A stretch of DNA of 64,000 nt from Paludibacter sp. (GCA_010365115.1 JAAFGX010000010.1:1-64000), one strand, 5' to 3'; shown: positions 26,942 to 36,712, counted from the stretch's first letter. Notes: generated from the letters alone by a model not told the origin. Numbers and translations are program-made.

Positions 26942-27793
26942 TTAATTCTGTTGTGGATAATTTATTATATTTACTCTTATACTATCCGTCACATAGCAAC
27001 TAAACAGCCCAACTCCATTTTCTATATTTGAGAATTGCGGCAAAACTCCACCAAATTTCTGAATGATTGCCAGAATGGGATTGCCTCCAAAATCTTCCAT
27101 TTCAATAATTTCACCTTCTAAAAGATACCGCTTATAATTTGGATCCAGGGTGTGTAATCTTAATGTAAATGCTGAGGAATCGAGAGGACAAGCAAAATCT
27201 AATGTTGAATATTTATTGTCAATAACTGGAATTAAACGTATATCAGAATTGGCAAATGCAGTTAAATCGTATCCGTAATATTTATCAGTTGGTAATTTGC
27301 ATTTTAGGTTTATTGGAAAACCGATGACTTTTACCCATTTATTGTTAATTGAGATACTATATGATGTATTTTCCACTTCGGGTTTATAGGTACATGTAAC
27401 TTCTACTATTTTACCCGGAACAGTCGGTAAAGTTGTTTGAGAATGAACAGTTTTATTTTTCAGTTCAATTTTCAATGAATAGGTTTTTCCTTTTTCAACC
27501 GTAAAAGTATGGGTAGCATCCACAAACACGCATGTATCTTCTTTTAGCCGAGTGAGTTCATTCCAGTTGCTATCTGGTCCGCAGATAAAAACGGTTGCTT
27601 CTGGATACGGATTTTTCTCAACAACCTCTGCACTATTATAGGTTTTGTTGAGGTAAACCTGTACAGGTGCGTTCGGTGAGATGATGGAAAATACCACCGG
27701 AATGGACGCTGTATCCCATGGAGCATCCACTGTATGGACATTTTCGCAAGATGCAATCAATATCAAAAATAGAAAATAAATTGTGTTTTTCAT
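26942..27793 (-). CDS. DUF4249-type outer-membrane lipoprotein
   Basis: Lipobox IASC (LILIASCENVHTV). The N-terminal region (ASIPVVFSIISPNAPVQVYLNKTYN) has the DUF4249 style, with strand-turn repeats and a carboxy part YVTDSIRVNIINYP. 283 aa. It is the accessory lipoprotein encoded just upstream of the TonB receptor (6 bp) and overlaps the preceding barrel gene by one base, so it is in the same transcript. It probably helps the receptor bind or gate its substrate. Confidence 0.8.
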   Translation of the reverse strand: MKNTIYFLFLILIASCENVHTVDAPWDTASIPVVFSIISPNAPVQVYLNKTYNSAEVVEKNPYPEATVFICGPDSNWNELTRLKEDTCVFVDATHTFTVEKGKTYSLKIELKNKTVHSQTTLPTVPGKIVEVTCTYKPEVENTSYSISINNKWVKVIGFPINLKCKLPTDKYYGYDLTAFANSDIRLIPVIDNKYSTLDFACPLDSSAFTLRLHTLDPNYKRYLLEGEIIEMEDFGGNPILAIIQKFGGVLPQFSNIENGVGLFSCYVTDSIRVNIINYPQQN

Positions 27794-28521
27794 TATTTAA
27801 AAGTGTAAGCAGCTTTAATTTTTAGTTCAGGAAATCCATTCGTTATACCACACCTAAATTTATCATTAAAACTATATATTGACAATCCGATTCCATAGCC
27901 AAAACTTCCTTCCAGGAATATGTTATTAGTGATGGCTTGTCGGTAACCAATGGTGGGTTTTAAAGATATATATCCTAAAGACCTATAATTACTGATTGAG
28001 TTTAAATATTGATCATATGAGCTATATAAAGAATATTCATACATTAATGGAGCAGAAACAAACCAACCAGAATTTAATTTAGCATGATTGTTTATTGCTC
28101 TTTTTTTATAATTCCAATACCAGCGTGGTTCAATACCAGCCTTTAAAGTTAATGAATATCCATTTTTATAAGCTTGATTTGGACCGTATTCTCCAGAATA
28201 TGAACTTGATATTGAATCATAAAAAACAGGATTGTATATCGACATTTTAAAACGAGAACCAGTTAGCCCAATCGAATAATCTAAAGTCCACGTCGGAGCA
28301 ATTCTTTGTTCACTAAAAAATCCAAGATAAAGCGGCAGTATATTGTTAAATCGATGGGAATTAAAAATCGCAAAAGGATTAAAGGCTGTTTGTATTTCAA
28401 CACCTTTAAAAGATTCTACTTTCAAATCTTCCGGTTTGGTGTTGTTGAAAAAGACTTCCTTTTGTGCAAAAGCTTGAGAAGTTACTGTGCAAAGTAATGT
28501 GAATAAAATAATTTTCTTCAT
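27793..28521 (-). CDS. Predicted outer-membrane barrel protein, paralog of the next gene upstream
   Basis: Signal peptide (IILFTLLCTVTSQAFAQ) and a strand-rich barrel ending in KIKAAYTFK. 242 aa. It shares KEVFF at the start, the FSEQRI strand, EPRWYW, LNSGWF, IGYRQAITNNIFLEGSFGYG and the same terminal strand with the protein at 28529-29167, so the two are tandem duplicates. It lies in the TonB-receptor operon, overlapping the DUF4249 gene by one base. Function unknown. Confidence 0.65.
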   Translation of the reverse strand: MKKIILFTLLCTVTSQAFAQKEVFFNNTKPEDLKVESFKGVEIQTAFNPFAIFNSHRFNNILPLYLGFFSEQRIAPTWTLDYSIGLTGSRFKMSIYNPVFYDSISSSYSGEYGPNQAYKNGYSLTLKAGIEPRWYWNYKKRAINNHAKLNSGWFVSAPLMYEYSLYSSYDQYLNSISNYRSLGYISLKPTIGYRQAITNNIFLEGSFGYGIGLSIYSFNDKFRCGITNGFPELKIKAAYTFK

Positions 28522-28528
28522 AAATGGT

Positions 28529-29167
28529 TTATTTAAAAGTGTAAGCTGCTTTGATCCTAAAATATGAATTTAACTGAATTTCAGGTAAATGAAATAATGA
28601 AATTCCTAATCCAGCAGAAGTTTCCATAAAAAAGTGGTTCGAAAATGCAAATCGATAACCGATAATAGGTGATAGGAATAAATTCAATTTTAATTTTGTG
28701 GAATCGGCAAAAAGCGTATTGGTGTTTAATTCCAATGGTAATCCTAAAAAGCAACCGGTATTCAGTTTCACATTTCTTCCTTTTTCGTAGCGGTTTTTAA
28801 ACGTAAAGTACCAGCGTGGTTCAGCAAAAGCCGTCAAACCCATACCAAATCCATATTCGTGGATGGGTCTTGAAAAACTGTTCGAATTTGAATATCCTGA
28901 ATATAGAATAGATTTGATATATTTTCCGAGATAAATGTTCCCACCCAAAATCAGACTGGTTGAGTTTGTCATTCGTTTCTCGTTGAAATATCCAACATCA
29001 AATGAAACGCCAAAGCCACTATGGAACGCAGCAGGTCCAATAAATATGCCTTGCATACTTGAAATAGAAACTGAATCTTTATCGATAGTGGTAAAAAACA
29101 CTTCTTTTTGAGCACTTAAGGAGAAGAAAGAGAGAAGCAATAGGGAACTAATCAGCATCTTTTTCAT
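28529..29167 (-). CDS. Predicted outer-membrane barrel protein, first gene of the TonB-receptor locus
   Basis: Signal peptide (MLISSLLLLSFFSLSAQ) followed by barrel strands, ending in RIKAAYTFK. 212 aa from the second ATG (29167); the first ATG (29173) is also possible. It is the upstream paralog of 27793-28521 (shared KEVFF, YFNEKRM, EPRWYF, LNTGCF, IGYRFAFSNHFFME). A -7 box lies directly upstream (29199-29206), so this is the probable start of a four-gene operon through the TonB receptor. Confidence 0.65.
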   Translation of the reverse strand: MKKMLISSLLLLSFFSLSAQKEVFFTTIDKDSVSISSMQGIFIGPAAFHSGFGVSFDVGYFNEKRMTNSTSLILGGNIYLGKYIKSILYSGYSNSNSFSRPIHEYGFGMGLTAFAEPRWYFTFKNRYEKGRNVKLNTGCFLGLPLELNTNTLFADSTKLKLNLFLSPIIGYRFAFSNHFFMETSAGLGISLFHLPEIQLNSYFRIKAAYTFK

Positions 29168-29198
29168 AAACATATCGGGTTATATTTAATATTGTGAA

Positions 29199-29206
29199 CA
29201 AAATTA
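29199..29206 (-). promoter_or_regulatory. -7 box for the TonB-receptor operon
   Basis: The minus strand reads TAATTTTG, about 32 bp upstream of ATG 29167. Confidence 0.5.
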
Positions 29207-29537
29207 GCGGTTATTTTTAAAACTACATTCATTGTTAATTAACTTTATATTTAATAATTAACTTTTTTGAAATTTATTTATTAATTAAAAATTAGCTAGC
29301 TGCTTAACACGTTTTTTAAGAAAATTAAAATTAAAACGGAGATTTTGTTAACTTATTGTCTGGACATTTTATTAAATTATAGTTTATAATTCTTTCCAAT
29401 TAGTTGAATCAAAAAAAAATTACTTATTAAAATTCGTATAATTAGCTCGGCTGACCGTTGGTTCGTCTTTTGTTTTATGAGAGATGGAATTTTAACGATC
29501 AATTTTTTTATCATTTTATTCTCCTGTATTTTTATCG

Positions 29538-29545
29538 TATCTTTG
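29538..29545 (+). promoter_or_regulatory. -7 box for ychF
   Basis: TATCTTTG followed by CACCCGC, a full consensus match, giving a leader of about 70 nt before ATG 29623. Confidence 0.65.
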
Positions 29546-29580
29546 CACCCGCAAAAGTTGACTGTTTCCATAATCAACTT

Positions 29581-29614
29581 TTTGAACTTTCAAACTTTAC
29601 AAACTTTCAAACTA
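29581..29614. repeat. AACTTTCAAACTTTACAAACTTT microrepeat in the ychF leader
   Basis: Four tandem AAACTTT-type units within the leader of ychF; same family as 2881, 35861, 38620 and 39995. Confidence 0.6.
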
Positions 29615-29622
29615 ACTAAAAT

Positions 29623-30723
29623 ATGGCTCTTCAATGTGGTATCGTTGGTTTACCCAATGTTGGTAAATCTACTTTATTCAACTGTCTTTCAAATGCTAAA
29701 GCCCAGGCTGCTAACTTCCCTTTTTGTACAATAGAACCAAATGTTGGTGTTATTACCGTTCCCGACGAACGCCTCAATAAATTATCGGAACTAGTTCACC
29801 CACAACGTATTGTGCCTACAACTGTAGAAATTGTGGATATTGCCGGATTGGTAAAAGGGGCAAGCAAAGGCGAAGGTTTGGGAAATAAATTTTTGGCGAA
29901 CATACGTGAAACAGATGCTATTTTGCACGTGTTGCGTTGTTTTGATAACGAAAATATTGTTCACGTTGATGGCAGCATTAATCCGGTTCGCGATAAAGAA
30001 ATTATTGATACCGAATTGCAATTGAAAGATCTTGAAACGGTTGAAAGTCGCATTAGCAAAGTGCAAAAACAAGCGCAAACCGGTGGTGACAAGCAAGCCA
30101 AAGCCACCTACGATATTTACATGCAATACAAAGAGGCTTTGATGCAAGGAAAATCGGCACGTACTGTAAAACTGGATCCGTTGGACAAAAAGCTAGTAAA
30201 AGATTTATATTTACTAACCGACAAGCCGGTGATGTATGTTTGCAATGTGGATGAAGCCTCGGCTATAAACGGAAATGCCTACGTGGAAGCTTTGCGCGAA
30301 TCGGTAAAAGAAGAAAATGCGGAAATTCTGATTGTGGCAGCAGCTACTGAAGCCGATATTGCGGAATTGGAAACCTATGACGAACGCCAAATGTTTCTGG
30401 AAGAAGTGGGTCTTAAAGAATCAGGTGTGGCGCGTTTAATTCGTGCGGCTTATCACTTGTTAGATTTGCAAACTTATTTCACGGCAGGAGTTCAGGAAGT
30501 ACGTGCATGGACTTTTGAACGTGGTTGGAAAGCACCGCAATGTGCCGGTGTGATTCATACCGATTTCGAAAAAGGATTTATCCGTGCTGAGGTTATTAAA
30601 TATGCTGATTTTACTACACTGGGTTCGGAAGCAGCGTGTAAAGAAGCCGGAAAAATGAACGTTGAAGGCAAGGAATATGTGGTTACCGATGGTGATATTA
30701 TGCACTTTAGGTTTAACGTGTAA
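29623..30723 (+). CDS. ychF: Redox-regulated GTPase/ATPase YchF (OLA1 family)
   Basis: Universal OBG-related P-loop protein that hydrolyses ATP or GTP and associates with ribosomes. G1 is GLPNVGKST near the N-terminus, G3 is [21 protein letters not shown], a helical middle segment follows, and the C-terminal TGS-like domain ends in [12 protein letters not shown]. 366 aa is the standard length. It has its own promoter, a microrepeat leader and a strong downstream terminator. Confidence 0.96.
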   Translation: MALQCGIVGLPNVGKSTLFNCLSNAKAQAANFPFCTIEPNVGVITVPDERLNKLSELVHPQRIVPTTVEIVDIAGLVKGASKGEGLGNKFLANIRETDAILHVLRCFDNENIVHVDGSINPVRDKEIIDTELQLKDLETVESRISKVQKQAQTGGDKQAKATYDIYMQYKEALMQGKSARTVKLDPLDKKLVKDLYLLTDKPVMYVCNVDEASAINGNAYVEALRESVKEENAEILIVAAATEADIAELETYDERQMFLEEVGLKESGVARLIRAAYHLLDLQTYFTAGVQEVRAWTFERGWKAPQCAGVIHTDFEKGFIRAEVIKYADFTTLGSEAACKEAGKMNVEGKEYVVTDGDIMHFRFNV

Positions 30724-30873
30724 AAGTAATTCATAATTGTTAATGCATAATTAATAATTAAATAAAAGACTATAAACCAAGCATATACTGACTTGAAAAT
30801 AGGATTTTATCTTCATCCAACTACTTCTAAATAAAAATCTTAAGGAACTTAACTTGATATAAAAACTAATACT

Positions 30874-30914
30874 TGACACAAATTTGATTTAATAATCAAT
30901 TTTGTGTCATTTTT
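30874..30914 (+). terminator. Strong terminator after ychF
   Basis: TGACACAAA-TTTGATT pairs with AATCAA-TTTTGTGTCA across a 4-nt loop, followed by five T residues. It is 150 bp past the ychF stop, between convergent genes. Confidence 0.65.
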
Positions 30915-30978
30915 GTTTCCATTTCATTGAAAACCTTTTGTTGCAATTGGATATCAATACGGTTGGAATGTTTTGAAA

Positions 30979-32883
30979 TTATGAAATTGCGTCGATATTT
31001 TCACTATTCAATATTCCCTTTGCTCCTGTTACATAAAGTCCTTCAATGCGAGCTGCATAGCGTTCTTCCACTTTAGAACGCATAATTTTCATGGTACTGT
31101 TTACCAATCCGTTTTGTTCGGTAAACGGTTCGCCAATAACTGCACTGGCGGCCGGCAACCAGCGTTCTGGGAACATTCCTTCGTATTTTCCACCTTTTTT
31201 ATATTCATTTATTTCACGCTGTAGCTTATTTAATGCCAACTCTTTAGCTTCTCTGGTGTTCCAATCAAGGTGCGGTTTTTTCCGACTGACATACCGTTTC
31301 AATGCCTCTTTATTTGGGACAATCAAAGCTGAAGTGTATGGATTTTGGTTGTTGTACAGAAGAACTTGGTCGATAAAATATGAACTATCAGAAAGCGCTT
31401 CCTCAATACCCTCCGGACTGTACTTTTCGCCGTCGCTGGAAATCAAAAGACTTTTAAAACGACCCACCACGTACAAATAACCATCGTTATCCATATAACC
31501 CATATCGCCAGTATGTAACCAATTTTCTTTAATGGTTTCAGAAGTAGCTTTTTCGTTTTTAAAATAACCAGCCATCACATTCTCACCTTTAATCACAATT
31601 TCTCCTTTTACGAAGTTTGGCAATGTATTACCTTGTGAATCACATATTTTTAATTCCATTGGTTTTACCAGATAGCCCGACGATCCCAATTTGTGATTTG
31701 CCATGCCGTTAGACGAAATAATCGGTGTAGCTTCCGACAATCCGTAACCTTGGAACATAGGAATGCCGATACCATAGAAAAAGCGTTGCAAATCAATATC
31801 CAGCAGTGCACCGCCACCAATAAAAAATTCAAGTTGACCGCCAAAACTTTCCCTTATTTTCGAAAATAGAATTTTGTCGAAAAAGTCAAGTTCCGGTTTC
31901 AGAATTTTTCTCCAACCTTTACCTTTGTTCCAGCCTTCGGCATTGTATAAATAAGCAACCTTTAAAGCATGATTAAACATCATTTTTGTCATTTTCCCTT
32001 TTGATCGAATGCCGTTTTCTATATTTTTCTTGAAACTTTTTGCAAGAGCAGGTACACTTAGCAACAAATTTGGTTTCAATTCATTTATATTGATTGGAAT
32101 ATTTTTCAAAGTTTCCATCCCCGATTTTCCACTTTGTACTGTTCCTACGCTTGCTCCAGAAGCCATAAAGCTGTAAAATCCAGCAACATGTGCAAAGCAA
32201 TGGTCTAATGGCAAAATAATGAGTGTGCGGTAAGTAGGTGGAATGGTCATTAATGTCAATGCTTGCTCCACATTAGCAGTATAATTGCGATGTGTAAGCA
32301 TTATTCCTTTCGGGTCGGCAGTAGTTCCGGAAGTATAACTTATGTTGGCCAAATTGTCGGGCAATATAGCTTTTGCTCTTTTTTCAACTGCATCCGGATT
32401 CATTTTTAAAAACTCTTCTCCTTTTTTTTGCAATTCAGCTAAACCTATTTCATTTTTCTCGTAGGAGGGTTGTTCGTCAAAAATCACAATCATTTTAATT
32501 TGAGGCAATGCATCAGCTATAGCTCTGATTTTCTTTAACTGAGCACCCGAAACCAAAATATATTCTGCCTCGGAATGTCTCAAACGAAAAATTAAATCGT
32601 TACTTTCTTCAAGCTTTATCGACAGTGGAACATTCACAGCTCCAGTATGCAAAACGCCCAATTCTCCAATAATCCATGCATTCCTGCCTTCGGAAAGCAA
32701 AGCCACTTTATCACCCACCTTTACTCCCATTTCAATTAGCCCTGCAGCCAGAATGTGTGCTTGTTGTTTTGTTTCCTGATAAGTAGTAGGCTTAAATTCA
32801 GTGGTGGTTTTTTCCCACAGAAAAGGATTGTTAGCATATTTAGCAACACTATCGTTTAATAAATCAATGATGGTAGGTTTCAT
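30979..32883 (-). CDS. Second AMP-forming long-chain acyl-CoA synthetase
   Basis: ANL-superfamily ligase, 634 aa. Motifs are ISYTSGTTADPKGIMLTH (the P-loop-like A3), MFQGYGLSEATPI (A5), NWLHTGDMGYMDNDGY (A7) and VVGRFKSLLISSDGEKYSPEGIE (A8). It is longer and more diverged than the enzyme at 18635-20437, so it probably has a different acyl preference. It has its own -7 box (32927-32934) and is convergent with ychF. Confidence 0.9.
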   Translation of the reverse strand: MKPTIIDLLNDSVAKYANNPFLWEKTTTEFKPTTYQETKQQAHILAAGLIEMGVKVGDKVALLSEGRNAWIIGELGVLHTGAVNVPLSIKLEESNDLIFRLRHSEAEYILVSGAQLKKIRAIADALPQIKMIVIFDEQPSYEKNEIGLAELQKKGEEFLKMNPDAVEKRAKAILPDNLANISYTSGTTADPKGIMLTHRNYTANVEQALTLMTIPPTYRTLIILPLDHCFAHVAGFYSFMASGASVGTVQSGKSGMETLKNIPININELKPNLLLSVPALAKSFKKNIENGIRSKGKMTKMMFNHALKVAYLYNAEGWNKGKGWRKILKPELDFFDKILFSKIRESFGGQLEFFIGGGALLDIDLQRFFYGIGIPMFQGYGLSEATPIISSNGMANHKLGSSGYLVKPMELKICDSQGNTLPNFVKGEIVIKGENVMAGYFKNEKATSETIKENWLHTGDMGYMDNDGYLYVVGRFKSLLISSDGEKYSPEGIEEALSDSSYFIDQVLLYNNQNPYTSALIVPNKEALKRYVSRKKPHLDWNTREAKELALNKLQREINEYKKGGKYEGMFPERWLPAASAVIGEPFTEQNGLVNSTMKIMRSKVEERYAARIEGLYVTGAKGILNSENIDAIS

Positions 32884-32926
32884 AAATCAAATTATTTGAT
32901 AAAGATTTTTTTTCAACTTTCGTTCG

Positions 32927-32934
32927 CAAAGATA
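32927..32934 (-). promoter_or_regulatory. -7 box for the second acyl-CoA synthetase
   Basis: The minus strand reads TATCTTTG, about 44 bp upstream of ATG 32883. Confidence 0.6.
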
Positions 32935-32987
32935 AACCGTTTTTATTAAAAAAATTCGTTTAGCAAATTGAATCGTTTCAAAAACGA

Positions 32988-33013
32988 ATAAAGCCTGCTT
33001 TTAGCAGGCTTTA
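32988..33013 (-). terminator. Terminator of the OmpA-family gene
   Basis: TAAAGCCTGCT/AGCAGGCTTTA with a 2-nt centre, a near-perfect hairpin 19 bp past the OmpA stop, before the promoter of the acyl-CoA synthetase. Confidence 0.65.
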
Positions 33014-33031
33014 TATTGGTTTGTAATTTTT

Positions 33032-34402
33032 TTAAAGTCTTCCAAAGAAAAAATCACATCTTCGGTTTGGACGATATTTCGACTGGGGTTCAATAATTTT
33101 TCCTTTGCCATTAGAAATAATATGATCAAAAGGAATCCCCCAAATTTTCACCAACTCGGCTTTCACTCTGTCGGAGCGGCGCTGGCTGAGTAAGTTATTG
33201 TAAGGATTGTTTCCCAAATAATCGCAATAACCTCTTACTTCGACATAGAGAGTAGAATCTGCTTTCATTTTAGCTGCAATTTTCTGAATTGTAATTAAAG
33301 CATCATTATCCAGATCAATCTGATCAAAATCAAAATATACAGCAGGAATATCATCCGGTAAATTGACAATCGACTTACTTGATAAATTTGGAGTTGCAAT
33401 CATTAGTGGTTTTCCCCAAAAATCAACCGCTGTATTAGGTGGTGTGTCCGCTGATTTATCTCTAACATCCGGCACTCCATCAGCATCTTCATCAGGACCA
33501 TCATTGGATAATATATTTTCAAGCTTAGCAATTCTGGGTAAAATACTGTCCACTTTATTGTTTAAAGTATCTACTCTGTTTTTGAGTTCATCCACCTTTT
33601 TGTCCAGTTTTTGAGCTAAAAGCAATGCTTCATCAGGTTCAAACTCGTCCCAAGTTATATTCCGGAGATGAAGTTTGTTTTTTGAATTAAATTTATAACG
33701 CAAAAACAATGTTCCGGCAGCAACATAATCGTTGGAGATTCCATCTGTGTTGAGTTCTGTAGCACCTTCCAGGTTATCTTTTGTATATGCCCTGTAATGA
33801 ACTTTTGCTCCTAAAGCAAATGGTTTTGAAAAATTATATTCCAATGAAAATGTTACAGGTATTGAAACCGCTAAACCATATTTCATTGGTTGCCCATTTT
33901 CATATAAATGGATGGAACGGGTCATTCCATTGTATTTTGAATCAATATATGTAGCCGTTCCGGGAATTGGAGTTCCATCAAGATTTCTAATATCAAAAGT
34001 ATAATATGCATAACCAATTCCTATTGAGCCATTAACATAAAATTTTGTTTTTGTTTGAGGGAAAATCCAACGGGTAAAATTAATAGTAGCATTAAAATCT
34101 GAAGTAATCAAATCCGTATTGATTTTCATTGCCGTGGGACTATTATTTTTAGCCCTTAACGGAAAATAATAGCCATCAAGTGCCAAACCCCATACTGGAG
34201 TCAAAGCATACTCAATGGTGCCTCCATAAGTAATATCAGTAAATGTAGTAGGGATGTAATTTATTATATTCTGATTGATATCGGCACCAAAATAATTGTA
34301 TCCATATTCAGCGGTGATTGACCATCTCGAAAAACCATTTGTTTCCGAAAATGTATTTAATATTACTGATATGAGAAAAAGCAGAAGTAAAAATCTTTTC
34401 AT
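33032..34402 (-). CDS. OmpA-family outer-membrane protein
   Basis: Signal peptide (FLLLLFLISVILNTFS), an N-terminal barrel (residues about 25-230, YGYNYFGADIN, LRYKFNSKNKLHLRN), a coiled-coil linker (KKVDELKNRVDTLNNKVDSILPRIAKLEN), an Asp-rich thrombospondin-3-like stretch (GPDEDADGVPDVRDKSADTP), then an OmpA C-terminal peptidoglycan-binding domain (VYFDFDQIDLDNDA, VRGYCDYLGNNPYNNLLSQRRSDRVK). 456 aa. It likely anchors the outer membrane to the cell wall, and the barrel may form a pore. Confidence 0.9.
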   Translation of the reverse strand: MKRFLLLLFLISVILNTFSETNGFSRWSITAEYGYNYFGADINQNIINYIPTTFTDITYGGTIEYALTPVWGLALDGYYFPLRAKNNSPTAMKINTDLITSDFNATINFTRWIFPQTKTKFYVNGSIGIGYAYYTFDIRNLDGTPIPGTATYIDSKYNGMTRSIHLYENGQPMKYGLAVSIPVTFSLEYNFSKPFALGAKVHYRAYTKDNLEGATELNTDGISNDYVAAGTLFLRYKFNSKNKLHLRNITWDEFEPDEALLLAQKLDKKVDELKNRVDTLNNKVDSILPRIAKLENILSNDGPDEDADGVPDVRDKSADTPPNTAVDFWGKPLMIATPNLSSKSIVNLPDDIPAVYFDFDQIDLDNDALITIQKIAAKMKADSTLYVEVRGYCDYLGNNPYNNLLSQRRSDRVKAELVKIWGIPFDHIISNGKGKIIEPQSKYRPNRRCDFFFGRL

Positions 34403-34470
34403 TAGGCCGGAAAGATTAAAACTCAGATAATATTAGTCAGTTAACACCACTGAATTTTTAATATATAGAT

Positions 34471-34478
34471 CAAAATTA
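34471..34478 (-). promoter_or_regulatory. Possible -7 box for the OmpA-family gene
   Basis: The minus strand reads TAATTTTG, giving a leader of about 60 nt. Chance matches are likelier in such AT-rich sequence. Confidence 0.4.
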
Positions 34479-34659
34479 AGAGAAAAAATAAAAGAATTGA
34501 ACAAAATATTTTTTATATCATACAATTAAATCCATAATATTTTTTAATTAGTTGATAAATAAAAGATTAAAAAATATTTGATGTGTTTTTATTTTTAAAA
34601 ATTATGAGAATATTTTCAAAAAAAATATTCTATAACAATTAATCCATACAAAATTAAAC

Positions 34660-34708
34660 AAAAAAAATCAAATGACATTGTTTTTTAAGCCATTTGATTG
34701 TTTTTTTT
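34660..34708 (-). terminator. Terminator of mrp
   Basis: An A-run plus ATCAAATG, a 16-nt loop, then CATTTGAT and a long T-run, so the hairpin is symmetric and can act on both strands. It lies about 20 bp past the mrp stop. Confidence 0.6.
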
Positions 34709-34726
34709 GGGAAAAGTTATCAACAA

Positions 34727-35833
34727 TTACTTTATCATTTCTACTTTTCGGGTTGGATCTTTTGTTTTATTTCTTATTTCAACCTGTTCAACAACGTTTT
34801 GGGCTAATTCCTGAAAAGCCAGGGTTAATATGCTGTCCTGATTTGCTGCAATTGGACGACCTGCATCGCCGCCTTCGCGAATACTTTGAACCAATGGAAT
34901 TTGTCCCAATAGTGGTACATTCAGTTCTTCGGCCAACTGTTTTCCGCCGTCTTTTCCAAATATATAATACTTGTTTTCAGGTAATTCAGCAGGGGTAAAC
35001 CACGACATATTTTCTACTAATCCTAAAACAGGAACATTTACTTTTTCGCCGGTAAACATATTTACTCCTTTTCGGGCATCGGCCAAAGCCACATCTTGCG
35101 GAGTAGTCACCACAACAACACCGGTAATGCCCAAAGTTTGTACCAATGTGAGGTGAATATCTCCTGTGCCGGGTGGTAAATCCATGATAAAAAAGTCGAG
35201 TTCTCCCCATTCTGCATCGGTAATGAGTTGTTTTAATGCATTGCTCGAAACTGCTCCACGCCAAACTAATGCTTGATTGGGATCAACAAAAAAACCAATG
35301 GAAAGTAATTTTACCCCGTATTTTTCGATGGGAATAATGGTATGCCGACCATCCTTATCAATTACTTCGGGATGAGCATCTTCCACTCCAAACATTTTAG
35401 GGATGGATGGTCCATGAATATCGGCATCGAGTAATCCGACTTTGTAACCCAACGAAGCCAATGATATAGCCAAATTGGATGAAATGGTAGATTTGCCAAC
35501 ACCACCTTTTCCGGAAGATACTGCAATGATATTTTTTACACTTTCTAAAATGGGTGGAGCTTTGGGCTTAGGTGCTTCTTGCGACAGGATTTCAATATTT
35601 CCCTTAATTTCAATATGTTCGCCAACGTAAGTGATAATGGCTTGTTCGGCAGCTTTTACCACCGATTTTGAAAATGGATCGTTCAGTTTATCAAATAAAA
35701 TAGAGAACGTAATTTTATTGCCATTAATTTTAATATTGTCTTGAACCATGCCAGTTGAAACAATATCTTTTCCGGTGCCTGGATAACGGACATGCACCAA
35801 AGCATCTAGAATATTTTGTGATGTTATTTTCAT
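34727..35833 (-). CDS. mrp: Mrp/ApbC-family P-loop iron-sulfur carrier ATPase
   Basis: Fe-S cluster scaffold or carrier of the NBP35/Mrp family. An N-terminal MIP18-like (DUF59) domain at residues about 1-85 (ILDALVHVRYPGTGKDIV) is followed by the deviant Walker A SGKGGVGKSTISSNLA (near 105), DLPPGTGD and VTTPQDVALADARK. 368 aa. The cluster-binding CxxC of most Mrp proteins is not visible where expected (ENMSWFTPAELPENKYYIFG instead), as I believe is usual in Bacteroidetes. It follows trmB on the same strand. Confidence 0.9.
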   Translation of the reverse strand: MKITSQNILDALVHVRYPGTGKDIVSTGMVQDNIKINGNKITFSILFDKLNDPFSKSVVKAAEQAIITYVGEHIEIKGNIEILSQEAPKPKAPPILESVKNIIAVSSGKGGVGKSTISSNLAISLASLGYKVGLLDADIHGPSIPKMFGVEDAHPEVIDKDGRHTIIPIEKYGVKLLSIGFFVDPNQALVWRGAVSSNALKQLITDAEWGELDFFIMDLPPGTGDIHLTLVQTLGITGVVVVTTPQDVALADARKGVNMFTGEKVNVPVLGLVENMSWFTPAELPENKYYIFGKDGGKQLAEELNVPLLGQIPLVQSIREGGDAGRPIAANQDSILTLAFQELAQNVVEQVEIRNKTKDPTRKVEMIK

Positions 35834-35860
35834 TTGAGTTGAAAAATTTTTTAGTGTGTA

Positions 35861-35913
35861 GAGTTTATACAGTTTTAAAGTTTATACAGTTTTAAAGTTT
35901 ATAAAGTTTTAAA
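35861..35913. repeat. TTTATACAGTTTTAAAG microrepeat
   Basis: Three tandem units of about 17-18 bp (GTTTATACAGTTTTAAA, the last one decayed) filling the gap between trmB and mrp. Same style as the AAAGTTTATAAAG blocks elsewhere. Confidence 0.7.
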
Positions 35914-35924
35914 TTTAGGACGTT

Positions 35925-36677
35925 TTACTGCTTGACAGTAATAGTATTACGCCCGAAACTTCGGTACGAATCATGTTCAATTTCAATATCTGGTTCAATA
36001 AATTGCTCTTTGTTTTTCAATAAAAACTGAATGTATTTAATACTCAAACCTCGACCGAGCCACTGTTGTTCGTAATAGGTTTTAATATTCAGAATGGAAT
36101 CCTGCAAATCGGATTCGTACAAGTTATCGGTTGAGAAAACAACAGGAAGTTGATTAATGTTCACCATGGCACAGGTATATGTAAACATAAAATTGCTGTC
36201 GGTTTTCAAATGTATTTTGCCGTTGGATTTCAAAAACTGTTGGTATGATTTCATGAAATTAGTAGCAGTCAGTCGCTTGGTCACTTTCTTCATTTGCGGA
36301 TCGGGGAACGTCAACCATATTTCACTCACCTCGTTTTCTGCAAAAAAATGATGAATCATTTCAATGTCGGTACGCAGAAAAGCCACATTGGTCATGCCTT
36401 TTTCAAACGAGTCTTTTGCTCCTGTCCACAAACGAGCCCCTTTAATATCGACACCAATAAAGTTTTTTTCGGGATAAAGATGTCCTAATCCAACGGTATA
36501 TTCGCCTTTTCCGCAACCTAATTCCAACACAATGGGATGATCATTTTTAAAAAACAATTCATTCCATTTTCCTTTCATTTCGAACGATTTTCCTTCACGT
36601 AATGAATGTGATGAAACCTGAAACACATGCGAAAACTCCTCCATATCGGCAAATTTTGCCAATTTATTTTTACCCAC
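35925..36677 (-). CDS. trmB: tRNA (guanine-N7)-methyltransferase
   Basis: SAM-dependent enzyme that makes m7G46 in tRNA variable loops. The SAM motif is [27 protein letters not shown] and the catalytic region [19 protein letters not shown] (TFPDP plus basic residues) are characteristic. 250 aa. The gap upstream carries decayed repeats (AATCAA type). Confidence 0.93.
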   Translation of the reverse strand: MGKNKLAKFADMEEFSHVFQVSSHSLREGKSFEMKGKWNELFFKNDHPIVLELGCGKGEYTVGLGHLYPEKNFIGVDIKGARLWTGAKDSFEKGMTNVAFLRTDIEMIHHFFAENEVSEIWLTFPDPQMKKVTKRLTATNFMKSYQQFLKSNGKIHLKTDSNFMFTYTCAMVNINQLPVVFSTDNLYESDLQDSILNIKTYYEQQWLGRGLSIKYIQFLLKNKEQFIEPDIEIEHDSYRSFGRNTITVKQ

Positions 36678-36712
36678 CTTCTTTTCGATTTACAATTTAT
36701 TTTAGACTAGAG

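Larger units (their letters stand above)
29174..29622. other. Intergenic region before ychF
   Basis: 449 bp, very AT-rich. It holds the promoter of the TonB-receptor operon on the left, the ychF promoter on the right and an AAACTTT microrepeat in the ychF leader. The central 250 bp shows nothing I recognise. Confidence 0.6.
34403..34726. other. Intergenic region between the OmpA gene and mrp
   Basis: 324 bp, extremely AT-rich. It holds a possible OmpA promoter (34471-34478) and the terminator of mrp (34660-34708). Nothing else recognised. Confidence 0.6.

Noticed and set aside
29377-29577. ORF-track entry upstream of ychF
   Set aside because: AT-rich frame overlapping the ychF promoter on the other strand; no coding signs.
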